Below are positions 50,635 through 61,494 of a stretch of DNA of 64,000 bases, piece by piece. A program made the position numbers and the translations under genes. Source of the DNA: Rheum nobile (lineage: Eukaryota > Streptophyta > Magnoliopsida > Caryophyllales > Polygonaceae); NCBI GenBank assembly GCA_027886185.1, contig WOAB01000056.1, forward strand, positions 16,492,001 through 16,556,000, read 5' to 3'. Below the pieces are notes generated by a model. The model had not been told where the DNA came from. It saw only the letters and a list, made by a program, of their open reading frames with translations, and did no database searches. Within the stretch, counting starts at the first letter, position 1. Each line of letters begins with the position of its first letter.

Positions 50635-51071
50635 AATTCCCCCTTTTTGATGGTGACAAACACCCTTAACAATAAAGTATATACCAACTAGAAAAGACAG
50701 CTATGACAAGAAAGTTTACAGCTATGACAAGAAAGTTTTCCATTAAAACACCGTTAGTTCCCCCTAAGTCCAGCAATACGTTTTACCTGTTCTGTTCCCC
50801 CTCAACCAAAGCTACCTGTCATTTTCCCCCTTTTGGCATCATCAAAAACACAGTAAAGAGTTAGAGAGAAAATTCACCGCCAGATAAACAAAAGCACCCC
50901 TTGTCATTAATTAAAAAAACAGAAAACATGCAAATACCACCAAAACAGACAAAACATCAAACATTGTCAGAATGCCACACCGGGCACATAAACCAGATAA
51001 CAAGAAAAAAACAACTAGGAGGGATAGACATGTAAGGGAACAAAAGAGGAGAAAGGACAGCAGGTAAGCGA
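50635..51071 (-). promoter_or_regulatory. C5 polypurine tracts
   Basis: On the minus strand the tract catcaaaaagggggaatt abuts the LTR (50635-50652). Others occur at about 50758 (tagggggaac), 50796 (gagggggaac) and 50824-50841 (atgccaaaagggggaaaa). No gene is seen. Confidence 0.65.
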
Positions 51072-52699
51072 TCAGGCACCACTGTGACCAGCCGGTTGAG
51101 CCGATGCGTGCTGAGAAATGAGCGCTCGCACATCTGCCATGAGAGTCCTCACATCCTTGCAGAGATTCCTCACATCCTTCCCAAGAGATGACTCCTCGTT
51201 CAGTTCCCCATCAGAGCTATCAGCCTCAGACTCCTCCACCGCCTCAGAAACTGCAGGAGCACCCTCAACCTTCACCCAGCCTTCATCCTCTTGAAGAACA
51301 AACTGCATCTTGTGTAGATTACTCGCATTGAAGGGGCGGGAGAAGATGCTCACTTCCTCCGACGCGTTGTATACTTTGTGGTACTCAAGGATCTTCTTGA
51401 CAACGCGAGGGAAGGGAAGAGCATGCTGGGTGGTGTTCCTGGCATGGGCCATGTGCTGCATCAGAATCATAGGGAGGCAAACGGGCTCCTTCTTCAGCAG
51501 TAGGGACAGTAGGACAATGTCTAAGATCAAAAGCCGATTCCTCTTCTGTCCCCTTGGTGTGATGTTGCTGATGAGGAAATGGTACATTACTTTGTTAACA
51601 GCAGACATCTCAGAGATATCGAGATCGGCACTACCTTGAGCGTTCTCAATCCCTGCAACAGCCAGCACAGACTCTGAGTAGGCGAAATCTTTTGGCCACC
51701 TGCCCTTTGGGTATTCTCCATACCCTTCGTGAGGAACTCCCAGAGCCATGCCTAGTTCAATGCTTGAGAAAACATGAACTTCCCCATTCAACTTGTAGCT
51801 CCCCAGAACAGCATGGGGCCTCACCTCCATAGCAAACGTGGAATAGAATTCCCTCAGCAACTCCTCATCCATCTCCACTTCATCTACAAACAGCTTACTC
51901 TATTTCTGAGCCTTCAAGATGTCAAGCACCCCCTCCAGAAAGTTCTCCTTGAGGAACTCAGGGTCCAGCATCAGCTCCTTCACCACAGACTTGTGGATCA
52001 CTTCTTTAACATCATCAGCCGCCACTGCCTTTCCTTTGGCTTTGGCCGGCAGACGACGCTGGCTTTGACGGACGGGAGCGGCAGACACCTTGGCTTTCTT
52101 TGCTTTGTTCCCTAAGAGGGGTACCGACTCCTCATCGGAGCTCACCATTATCGCCTTCTCAGACTTCCTCTGAGAGCGTGTCTTCCGCTTGGAGGAGTAG
52201 GCAGTCTTCACCCTGCCGGACGCCTTAGGGGCCTTTGGGGGCTCCTCCACGTCCTCTTCCTCAGCGAGCTCCCTGGAGAGGTCTCTCACCACTGACTGAA
52301 TCTTCTCCTTGACGGCCAGGTGCTCCTCCACCGTGACCGGGGTCCCTTGATCGGGCAACTCCTCTGTCTCCTCCTCAATGGGAACGGGATGGGTAGGCGA
52401 GGAATGTACCTCCTCTAAGTTAGTAGAGGAGATGGATGTGGGGCGGCATGAGCGGTGTTAGGGTTAGGGTTTTGTGGAGCGGGGTCTGAGTTTGGGGCGA
52501 TTGGGGCTATGTAGGGGATCATGGTGAGTTGGTCATGGGTGGGTGATGGTGGAGGGGTAATAGTGGTGGTCGCTGGGATGGTGGAGGTGGAAGGTAGGGA
52601 CTGGGTAATGGCGGCGAGGAGAGCGGGGTCTATCCCCATGGAGGACAGTTTGGCAAGGAGGTTTTGGAGGTCTTGGGCAAGGTTAGTGTTTGAGGCCAT
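51072..52699 (-). pseudogene. C5 accessory ORF (plant transposon protein-like domain)
   Basis: It starts at ATG 52699 (MASNTNLAQDLQNLLAKL) and spans about 540 codons. One frameshift lies between 52415 and 52358, and one TAG at about 51898-51900 (LKAQK-stop-SKLFVDEVEMDEELL). The N-terminal half is Pro/Thr-rich, then Lys/Arg-rich (SSKRKTRSQRKSEK), so it may bind nucleic acid or enter the nucleus (inference). The folded part has LLREFYSTFAMEV, ELGMALGVPHEGYG, FLISNITPRGQKR, CLPMILMQHM and HALPFPRVVKKIL, which parallels the C2 and C1 ORFs. The C-terminus repeats KDVRNLCKDVRTLMADVRAL, a likely coiled coil. No catalytic motif is recognised. Confidence 0.75.
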
Positions 52700-52790
52700 T
52701 TTTGAGAGAGAGAGCACTGGGAAAACGAGAGGCATAGAGGAAGAGGAAGATAAGGAAACAGTGAGGAGGAAACTTACCCGGAAGCCACAA

Positions 52791-52798
52791 TATATATA
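52791..52798 (-). promoter_or_regulatory. Candidate TATA box for the C5 accessory ORF
   Basis: TATATATA on the minus strand lies 92 nt before ATG 52699. It is followed by a CT-rich leader (cctcctcactgtttcc, ctcttcctctatgcctctcg), as in C1 and C2. Confidence 0.55.
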
Positions 52799-53049
52799 GC
52801 CCTCACAAGATCTTCAAAAGTTTCCAAAGATAATGCCGAATCTGATCTGGTTCCAAGAGATAATAATCGCAATCTTCCAACTTCCCAAAATAAAATCAAT
52901 ATCTCGTTCAGATCTGACTAATCCAGCCGAAACCCTCTTCCCAAGTTCCTTCCATCAAAACAGCCCTAAATGCACGACGCGGTTCAACACAAATTTCCAT
53001 CATTACTTCCTGCAAACACACGTCACCTCAACCTGCAAACACACGTCAC
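52799..53049. other. C5 upstream flank with 23-bp tandem repeat at the arm border
   Basis: No gene. cctgcaaacacacgtcac occurs twice in tandem (about 53009-53049), immediately before the inverted-repeat right arm starts. Confidence 0.6.
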
Positions 53050-54392
53050 TTCCTAACGGCTAATGGCTATCGCCGTGGTGTGATCGACAAGACCCTCTTC
53101 ATTCTAGAAGTCAAAGGTGAAATTCTAGTGGTCCAAGTCTATGTTGATGATATTACTTTTGGTTCCACTAACTTGGCTCTTGTAGAAAAGTTCAAAAATC
53201 TCATGAGCAACGAGTTTGAAATGAGTATGATTGGGGAACTATCCTTCTTCTTGGGATTGCAAGTTACTCAGAAGCCCGATGGCATTCAAATTCATCAACA
53301 AAAATATCTTAAGGAACTCATGAAGAAGTTCAAGATGGAGTCGAGCAAGGCTATCTCCACCCCCATCTCTCCTGCAACTCGTCTCACCGCCGATCTCACT
53401 GGACAAAGAGTGGAAGAGAAGCTCTGTCGTGGCATGATAGGTTCTCTCATGTATCTAACTGCTAGTAGGCCGGATATTGTGTTTGTTGTGTGTCTTTGTG
53501 CCAGGTTTCAAGCTGATCCAAGAGAATCTCACTTATCTGAAGTAAAAAGCATATTTCGCTATCTGAAGGGAACTGACGACCTTTGTCTTTGGTACCCCAA
53601 GGATTGCCACTTCAATCTTCTTGGATACACCGATGCGGATTATGCAGGCTACCTAGTTGATCGAAAGAGCACCTCTGGCATGGCTCAGTTCCTTGGCCCC
53701 TGTTTGGTCTCTTGGGGATCCAAGAAACAAAACTCCATAGCTCTATCAACCACAGAAGCTGAGTACATCGCAGTTGCTGCTTGCTGTTCCCAACTGCTCT
53801 GGCTCAAACAACAACTCACGGATTTTGGTATGTCTTTTGGCGCTCTAAAGATTCTATGTGACAATACCAATGCAATCAACATCTCCAAGAATCCTGTGCA
53901 TCATACTCGGACTAAGCATATTGATATAAGGCATCATTTCCTGCGTGATCACATTGAAAAAGGGAACATACTACTAGAACATTGTAGGACTGAAGATCAA
54001 ATTGCCGATATATTCACCAAAGCATTAAATTGAGAACCTTATGAGTCCTTTAGGTTACTTTTGGGAATGATTTCCCTAAACTAGCAGTTCCAGTTGCCTA
54101 TACTAGTTCCCTTGCTTTGACTAGACTTGATCTTTTCTATGATTCCATTGACAATATTGATGATATTTGATCTTGTGATGGCCTCGCATGTCCTGTAAGA
54201 TGGGTTCTAAAGCATGTTCTTACTTATGGCATGATCGCATAAATTTTTCATGATATATCTTGTTCATGTCTACATCTCTTTGTTGGCCTTAAAATAGTCA
54301 ATTTGATCACATCTATCCTATATTACAAGCCGAAATGATGATTGACTATAAACCGTCCCAAGCTTGATTACATCGCATAATTCCTTATGATC
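53050..54392 (+). pseudogene. C4 copy: end of RT and RNase H, right arm
   Basis: It starts mid-domain at TANGYRRGVIDKTLF-like sequence and stays open from 53080 to 54033. It has VYVDDITFGST (the left arm has VDDII), FFLGLQVTQKPDGIQIHQQK, GSLMYLTASRPDIVF and the full RNase H end (DADYAGYLVDRKSTSG, LCDNTNAINI, KHIDIRHHF, DIFTKALN). Unlike the left arm it has no stop at the RT-RNase H boundary. About 360 bp of non-coding DNA then leads to the C3 junction. Confidence 0.9.
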
Positions 54393-54490
54393 CATTATGG
54401 GAGGAACTACCCTTTTGGAACATTCGTAACATGAGACTTCCTTGAGATCTCTTCTTGGTCCATTATGGGAGGAACTACCCTTTTGGAACC
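54391..54490 (-). repeat. 32-bp direct repeat at the C3-C4 junction, right arm
   Basis: tccattatgggaggaactac blocks occur at 54391-54420 and 54459-54490. This is the mirror of 45563-45662, showing that the fusion existed before the inverted duplication. Confidence 0.9.
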
Positions 54491-55279
54491 TTCCCTTCAC
54501 AAAGAATTTTTTGATGTTCTTTGTGAAGAGGGTTGTTAGTTCGTCCTCTTCTTCTTCTAGGTCTGAGTTCTCTTGCTCCATTTCAAGCCTTGAGAAGGCT
54601 TTGGAGATCTTGAGAGCAATTCCTTTCTCTAGTTTCTTGTCGGTATTGGCTTTGGTATGCTCTCCTTCTTCAACCTCCTGTTTCCCTATGACTTGAGTCA
54701 AGGGAAGAGATTGGATGCCTGGAGTGTTCTTCATAATTCCCTTGAGAAGGGTGAATTTGGAGTTGAGTCCATTGATGACCACCAGGGACTTGGAAACTTC
54801 ATCAAGGTCGACTCCCGCCGCTGTTAGCTTTCCAACCAGTCTATTGAAGCGGGAGTAATACTCTGAGATGGTCTCAGTTTCCATCATTTTGAAGGTGTAG
54901 TATTCTCCTTCCAAAGCAAACTTTCTGCTTTGCTTTAGTTCGTCACTTCCTTCATGCATATCCTTGAGTGCCTTCCACATCTCCTTTGCTGTCTTGATGC
55001 CTATGACCTTGTCCATGTCCTCTCTGTCCAGTCCATTGAGGATGAACTGCTTGGCCTTGGCATTCTTTTCCATGATGACATAGTGTTCTGGTTTCCAGTC
55101 TTCTTCCTTCATGGTAAGATCGACATAGCCATCTCCATTTTCGACTATCCTCCAGCATTGGTAGTCGTTGGTCTTGATGTGGCTTTCCATGCACTTTTCC
55201 CACCATGTTTCTTCTCCTTTCGTTCGGAGATGTGGCTTGTTGGTGGAGATTCCGAGCTCAAACTTCTTGGTTGAGACAT
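54393..55279 (-). pseudogene. C3 gag, right arm
   Basis: ATG 55279, with a one-base deletion a few codons in (aagaag where the left arm has aagcaag). The open frame therefore starts at 55190 and runs to 54318, passing through the junction. It is intact where the left arm has a TAA (DELKQSRKF) and keeps the second Cys of the knuckle (CYEC). The motifs match the left copy. Confidence 0.85.
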
Positions 55280-55329
55280 GATCTGCAAACTTAACAAAGA
55301 TCTAGAGCTTTTCCTGCTCTGATTCCAAT

Positions 55330-56302
55330 TATAGGATCGAGATTGTTAGACAAATAACTAAGGAACTAAGAATAGCAATTCTCAGTTCCCTTCGCAGCGG
55401 AATTTAAACAATCAACCTCAAATGAACAAGTTCCTTATAGTGGAAACCTTTGATTGTCAACTAGCAATCTAGGATAAAAACCACTACCTTTCTTTTGAAA
55501 GGATTTCAAGGTCTACTTCTTGATTTCTTATCTCTTTTGGTTACAGCTTATCCTAGGAACAAACACATCGTTTCTTTACCTTACACACAGTTAGGCAATC
55601 CTAGATAACTTAACACAATCAATAATCAATCCAAGAAACAGAACTTAGCACCTAGGAACTATCTCACTTACAGTCACAGGAACTTAGCACTCAGCTCTTC
55701 GATTCCTTGACTGGTTCCTCTTGATCTCGGTATGCTTTGATGATCTTGTTTGAAGGTTCACACTTTGATGTTTGCTATTGAGTGTGATTCGTGTTTTTGA
55801 TCTTCTCTTGGTTCCCACAGATCAAGCTTGCCCTAGGATGTGTGGTGATCTGTGATCCATGCTGTCTTTGACATGTACCAACAACCTAGGTAGCTCAGGA
55901 TCCTTCTTTGTTGGCCAACTGCTTCAGCCAAGTTGTTCTCCAGCTTCCTTCTTCAGAGGTTCGACAACCTGGGTACTTTGGAACTGTCTTCTGGACAGCG
56001 ACAAGTTCCATGACAAGTCGCTTTCAACTTTCTCTTGTCCGAGGTTGGTGTTCCCAGATTTCTCGGAAAGCGCAACATCACATGTTGTATTTCTGGGCAC
56101 ACCTGGGTTCCTTCCTTTGGCTTGCTCCTTGGTTTTCTTGTCCTGTTTTGCTTTCATGCCTTCGATGTTTGTCCTGTGATTCCTTAAGGCACATCTTTGA
56201 GATAAAACATTAGTATCAAAATATTTGTCATCTTCAAAAGTAGAGAAACTGAGGAAAGGAACTCGCAGGGGAACTAAGGTTCCAGAGTTCCATTTCCTAA
56301 CA
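55330..56302 (-). repeat. C3 LTR, right arm
   Basis: Mirror of 43721-44722. On the minus strand it starts TGTTAGGAAATGG at 56302 and ends GATCCTATA at 55330, with the primer site beyond it (about 55316-55327, one transition). It is 29 bp shorter than the left copy. Confidence 0.85.
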
Positions 56303-58040
56303 CGGATGAAAGAGGGTGATGAGTGGAAGACGGCGTTTAAAACTAAGTATGGGCTCTATGAGTGGTTGGTTATGCCTTTCGGTCTAACCAACGCTCCTAG
56401 CACCTTTATGAGGTTGATGAACCATGTCCTCCGCTCCTTTCTTGGCAAGTTTGTGGTGGTATACTTCGATGATATCCTAGTGTATAGCCATAACTTGCAA
56501 GAGCATGTTGAGAACCTTAGGCAAGTGCTAGATGTCCTAAGGAAAGAGAGCCTATTTGCTAACTTTAAGAAATGTCATTTTTGCTCGGATCACGTGGTGT
56601 TTCTTGGTTTTGTGGTGTACAAGGATGGGCTGAAGGTGGATGAAGAAAATGTCAAAGCCATCCGAGATTGGCCTACTCCCATGACCATGACGCAAGTTAG
56701 GAGCTTCCTAGGGTTGGCGGGCTTCTACCGGCGGTTTGTGAGGGACTTTAGCTCCTTAGCTTTGCCCCTCACCGAGCTCACTAAGAAGAACGTCCCCTTC
56801 AGGTGGGAGGGACCTCAAGAAGACGCCTTCAACATCCTCAAGGCGAAGCTCACACAAGCACCTCTCCTTGCCTTGCCTGATTTCAACAAGATGTTCGAAA
56901 TTGAGTGTGATGCGTCGGGCATTGGCTTAGGCGGCGTGCTTATGGAAGAAGGCAAACCCTTGGCGTATTTCAGCGAGAAATTAGGTGGGGCTGAGCTGAA
57001 TTACCCCACCTATGACAAAGAATTGCTCGCCCTTGTCCGGGTTCTCAAGGTGTGGCAAGACTACTTATTGCCGCGCGAGTTTGTGATCCATTCCGACCAC
57101 GAGGTGCTGAAATATCTCAAGGGGCAAAGCAAGCTCAACAAGCGCCATGCCAAGTGGGTCGAGTTTATTGAATCCTTCCCTTATGTCATCAAGCATAAGA
57201 AGGGTAAGGACAACGTCGTCGCCGACGCCCTTTCTAGGAGGTATGCACTTCTTTCCCTTCTTGATGCTAAGTTGCTTGGATTTGCTTTTATGCGTGAATT
57301 ATATGTGGATGATGCTGATTTCCATGATATTTTTCAAGCATGCGTAGCTAAGGGGAGTAAGGACCAATTCTACTTGCATGATGGCTTTTTGTTTAAGGGT
57401 CCTAGATTGTGTGTGCCTAAGGGATCTATTCGGCATTTGCTAGTGCAAGAGGCCCATGGTGGTGGTCTCATGGGGCACTTTGGGGTAATGAAAACTTTGC
57501 ATGTCCTTAGGGAGCATTTCTATTGGCCACGCATGCTTAAGTCCGTTGAGAAATTTTGTGCTTCATGTGTGACTTGTTTGCGTGCCAAGTCCAAGGTACA
57601 ACCGCATGGTTTGTACACTCCCCTTCCTATTCCACAAGTTCCTTGGGTGCACTTGAGGAAGAAGCATTTTCGTCACTTCGGAACTCCAAACTCAAGGCAA
57701 GGGGTGATGGTCCTTTTCAGGTTTTGGAGCGAATCAATGATAATGCTTTTCAAGAAGAGGAGGATGATGTGACTACGTCGCATCATGAACAAGACTCAGG
57801 CCATTCAAGCCATGAAGAGTCAAGCGTCGTCGCCGCCGCGCCTAGGGCATCCGAGCTAGGGCATGGAAGTTGGCCCGGCGATTCTCACAACTCTCCGAGC
57901 CATATTTTGGGGGATGACTCCACTGGTCCTCTAGATGATATTGAGCACAAGAATTCCTATGAAACTGGCGTGGAAGCAAGGAAGTGCCGTACACCTATGG
58001 TAGGCACAAGGGAGGCCGACGCTCGGGTCTTTTCGGGGTG
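56303..58040 (+). pseudogene. G1 pol with deleted integrase, right arm
   Basis: Open from 56225 to 57772. RT (MPFGLTNAPSTFMRLMNHVL, FVVVYFDDILVYS) and RNase H (IECDASGIGLGGVL, HSDHEVLKYLKGQ) are as in the left arm, and the integrase HHCC region follows. At IPQVPW (about 57646) the frame jumps to VHLRKKHF, the C-terminal tail, so the catalytic integrase core is absent. The join has the short homology tgg/tggg. The tail then frameshifts (57772) and continues to 58040 in another frame, ending near VGTREADARVF. Confidence 0.9.
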
Positions 58041-58182
58041 AATCACTCGGGCTCAGGCTCGAGCATTGCAAGAGGGACTCCAGGCTGGCTTGATGACCAT
58101 GGGAGCGCCGAGCCAAATGGAAGAGCAGGCCATGTGTGCCTTGGTGCAACAACCGGGCTAGGCGCAAGGTTTCCTTAAGCCA

Positions 58183-58780
58183 TGTGGGGCTTGATTTGAA
58201 GAGGCATTTAATGCCGATTTTGTGAGGGTCTTCATGACATTTTCTACCTTAGTTATTGGTTATGTAATGGCTAAATTTCAGCATTAAAAGTTGGGTATAT
58301 AAGGGATAGCCGGCCCTTGTTTTCATTATGCAAAACTTGAACCTAAAACCTTGTTTTTCTCTCTCATTTTTCAATGGAGTTTTCTGCAGAATTTTAGTGT
58401 TTCTTTTCATCTCTTAGATAGATTCAAATCCAGGTTGTGAGTAATCTCAACCCTCGTGCAAGGATCTCCTTTGTTGCGTCATATCCAAAGCAATTTCCTT
58501 CACTAGTTCTTACAAGGCGAGGTGCGTCATATCCAACCCTTGTGAGTCCATATCCCATTCGACTTTGCCCTATATCTCCACCTCTCATCCTGCCCTCAAT
58601 GCACTCTTGAATCACCCTAAGATCATCCAAAGAATCAGCCCAAGGCGCGCCCCAATCTGCCCTCAAATCTCTCTCTCGCCGGCGCCAAGTTCCTTGCCGG
58701 TTGGTGTTGTTGTCTTGCCATTTCCGTGGCTCTTGTGGAATTCCTCGCACCGAAGGCTTCATCCTGATCCTCACGCATCA
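58183..58780 (+). repeat. G1 LTR, right arm
   Basis: Mirror of 40582-41179, TGTGGGGCTTGA to CTCACGCATCA. TATATAAGGG at 58296-58305 is a likely promoter. About 100 nt further a transcript start region could begin (inference). Confidence 0.6.
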
Positions 58781-59897
58781 GTTTCCTTTCCAAGTTTCTT
58801 AATTATCTTGATCAATTGTTTTTTATCATATTCAAGAAGAGACTTGGTAAAGTCAGAAGAAGATACTTCGGAGTCATCTGATTCAGTTGAATCTTCCTTG
58901 GCCATTAAGCATCTTCCTCTAGAAGTTCCATTTGTATCCAATTCCCCTTCAGAGTCATCTCCAAAGGTAGCAAAGAGGGCCTTCTTCTGCAGAGGCTTGT
59001 CATCTTCATTAGTGTTCTTAGGACAGTTCCTCACCAGGTGTCCTCTTTCCTTGCATTGATAGCAAGAGTATTCAGAGAGATCCTTTTTCTGGAAGTTTTT
59101 CTTGAACTTTTCTTTGATGAAGTGCTTCCTGATGTGTTTGGTAGCCAAGGCTATCATCTCATCATCTTCTTCTTCAAGATCGGAGTTTTCTTCCTCCATT
59201 TCCAGCCTGGAAAATGCCTTTGATATTTTTAAGGCAATTCCTTTCTCCATCTTCTTGGCAGAACTTGTTTTGAGTGCCTCCTTTCATCAACTTCAAGTTT
59301 CCCTATGATTTGAGTTAAGGGAAGACCTTGAATACCAGGAGTAGTCTTTAGTACTCTTTTGATAAGACTGAATTTGGAGTTGAGTCCATTGATGATGACA
59401 AGGGATTTGGACCATTCATCGAGCGTTACTTTAGCATTTGTGAGTTTGGTGACGAGTCTGGTGAATCGAGAGTAGTATTGAGAGATATTCTCAGTTTCCA
59501 GCATCTCAAAAGTATGGTATTCTCCTTCTAGAGTGAATTTTCTACTTTGTTTCAGTTCATCACTTCCTTCATACATCTCCTTTAGGGCAGTCCAGATGCC
59601 CTTAGCAGTTGGGATTCCAATCACCTTGTCCATGTCCTCCCTTGTTAATCCATTGAGAATGAGTTGACGAGCTTTGGCATTCTTCTCTTTGGTGGTATAG
59701 TACTCAGGCTTCCAGTCAGCTTCAGCCAAGTCCTTAGGAATAACTCCATCACCATTTTCAACCATGCGCCAGCACTAATAGTCTATGGTTTGGATGTGGT
59801 TGGTCATGCATTTCTCCCACCATTCTTCTTCTCCCTTCTTACGGATGTGGGGCTTATTGATGGATATTCCCAAACTGAAGTCGCTTGAACTAGTCAT
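58781..59897 (-). pseudogene. C6 gag, right arm
   Basis: ATG 59897, with the shared stop DY-stop-CW near 59777. Open 59765-59229, a one-base deletion near 59281, then open 59250-58771. The zinc knuckle is complete (CYQCKERGHLVRNC). The left-arm-only stop GE-stop-EWW is absent here. Confidence 0.85.
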
Positions 59898-59948
59898 CTT
59901 GAAATCTGTAAACTAACACAAGTCTAGAGCGCCTGCTCTGATACCAAT

Positions 59949-60809
59949 TATAGGATCGTACGTGTTAGCAATCAAAGGGAACTGGGAGTCCAGTTCCTTA
60001 GCAGTGGAATAAGTAAACACAAACAGAATCAAGACAAGTTCCTTAGAGTGGGAACCTTTGATAACCAACTAGTTATCCAGGATAAAACCCACTACCTCTC
60101 TTGCAAGAGGATTTCAAAGTCTACTTCTTGTATTAATGCTTCGATTACAATCAACTAGAATAGAACACACAGATTAAGTCTTAGACACACTAAAGACTCT
60201 CTATCTAGTTCGACCTAACCAAGCAAACAACAAGCAAGCAACTTACTCAGTTCTTCTTCAAAGAACTTAACACATTTTCATCTCAACACTCTGTAGTCTT
60301 TGATGCGTGAATTCGTTAGAATGAGAGAGGTTTTAACTACTTTATTTATATAATTTAATTGATGGAAGAAACAAATCTCCAACAACCAGATCACATAAAT
60401 AAAATAATCAAAAAGTAATCGTTAAAGATGATACTTGTTACCAAATATAATCTTTACCGATTTTACATGTTTTGTTTCCATAAAGATATACTTTAAGATC
60501 CTAAAATATATGGAAACAGGATAAGATCTTCAAGTTCTCTCTCCAACTAAAGATTTACCCTAACCAGCTCGCCGCCGCTCTTCACATATTGTTCCAAGTG
60601 TTTCCAGCGTCAGCAAGCTTCAGTTCCCTACGCCAGTTCCCAAGTCTGGCGTCTTCGTCTCTGTCTTGTGCTTTCCGAATCCAGAGTTCCCTGTTTATCA
60701 CACTTATGGAAGTATTAATAGCAAAGATGTTTGTCATTATCAAAACTAGGAAAACTGAGGAAGGGAACTAGGTAGGGAATTGGAGTTCCCAAAAGTTCAC
60801 TTCCTAACA
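59949..60809 (-). repeat. C6 LTR, right arm
   Basis: Mirror of 38552-39412: TGTTAGGAAG at 60809 on the minus strand to GATCCTATA at 59949. The primer site is at about 59935-59946. Confidence 0.85.
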
Positions 60810-61494
60810 ATGTTAATATGGTTTATTTGAATCTTCATGCCATGATTGAAGTCATGGAAGATCTCCGGTGTGTAGACTCTTTTTGACATGTTTACTCTGC
60901 TTTATGTATGCATTCAACATTGAGACCAAGTCACTTTACATGGCAACCATCTTTACCACTCATATACATGCTTCATTTTTCCTTAGCTAAATACTTAATA
61001 TATCAAAAAATGGTCGTTGGCAATTTATCAATTGTTGGCATCTTTGATCAACTGTTCTCATGTATGTGCTTTTGTTATCTACCATAATGGACTATATATG
61101 ATCCATTGCTTGCTATTGTGTTACTGAAACAATGTACATTTATCTCTACATTAAATTGTTTATTTATTTCTTGAATGGTATTGCAGTGGAGTGCCCACAA
61201 AAAGACTAACAAAAGCTCCCATTAAGTATAACAGATAACTCAATTAATAGAGCGATGTGCTTATATATATATGTAAAAATGTGGGTTCAAATTAATCATA
61301 CATAGACTATCTAAGTGTATATAGCTTATTTGGGGTTATAATTTAAATGTATATAGTTAGTATATAAATCACTTACAACAGTTGGTATACCGGTTATTAT
61401 TTTTAAGAATCCCACATAGTAAATTAGGATAATTAAAATGCAAACACATCAAGTCATGTTTGTCATCAATGTCGAATCCCACATACTAAATAAA
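60810..61494. other. Non-coding flank with tRNA-derived SINE-like stretch (right arm)
   Basis: Plus strand: taactcaattaatagagc (61236-61253) and gggttcaaattaatc (about 61283-61297) resemble Pol III A and B boxes. Mirror of 37867-38551. No gene. Confidence 0.4.

Larger units (their letters stand above)
49723..53049 (-). mobile_element. C5: 3' part of another Sirevirus-like copia, minus strand
   Basis: 3' LTR (49723-50634), polypurine tracts, and accessory ORF (52699-51072) with its promoter region up to 53049. There the block ends at the start of the right arm. Its gag and pol are missing. It sits in C4, which it interrupts at 49722; the 3-kb remainder survives only as the spacer of the inverted repeat. 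Confidence 0.8.
56303..58780 (+). mobile_element. G1: Ty3-gypsy fragment (pol and LTR), right arm
   Basis: Mirror of 40582-43720 with an internal deletion. Pol is 56303-58040 and the LTR 58183-58780. It is flanked by C3 (56302) and C6 (58781), as in the left arm. Confidence 0.9.

Noticed and set aside
52458..52473. ttagggttagggtttt, telomere-like
   Set aside because: Only two units, and it falls in the Pro/Asn-rich coding stretch of the C5 accessory ORF.
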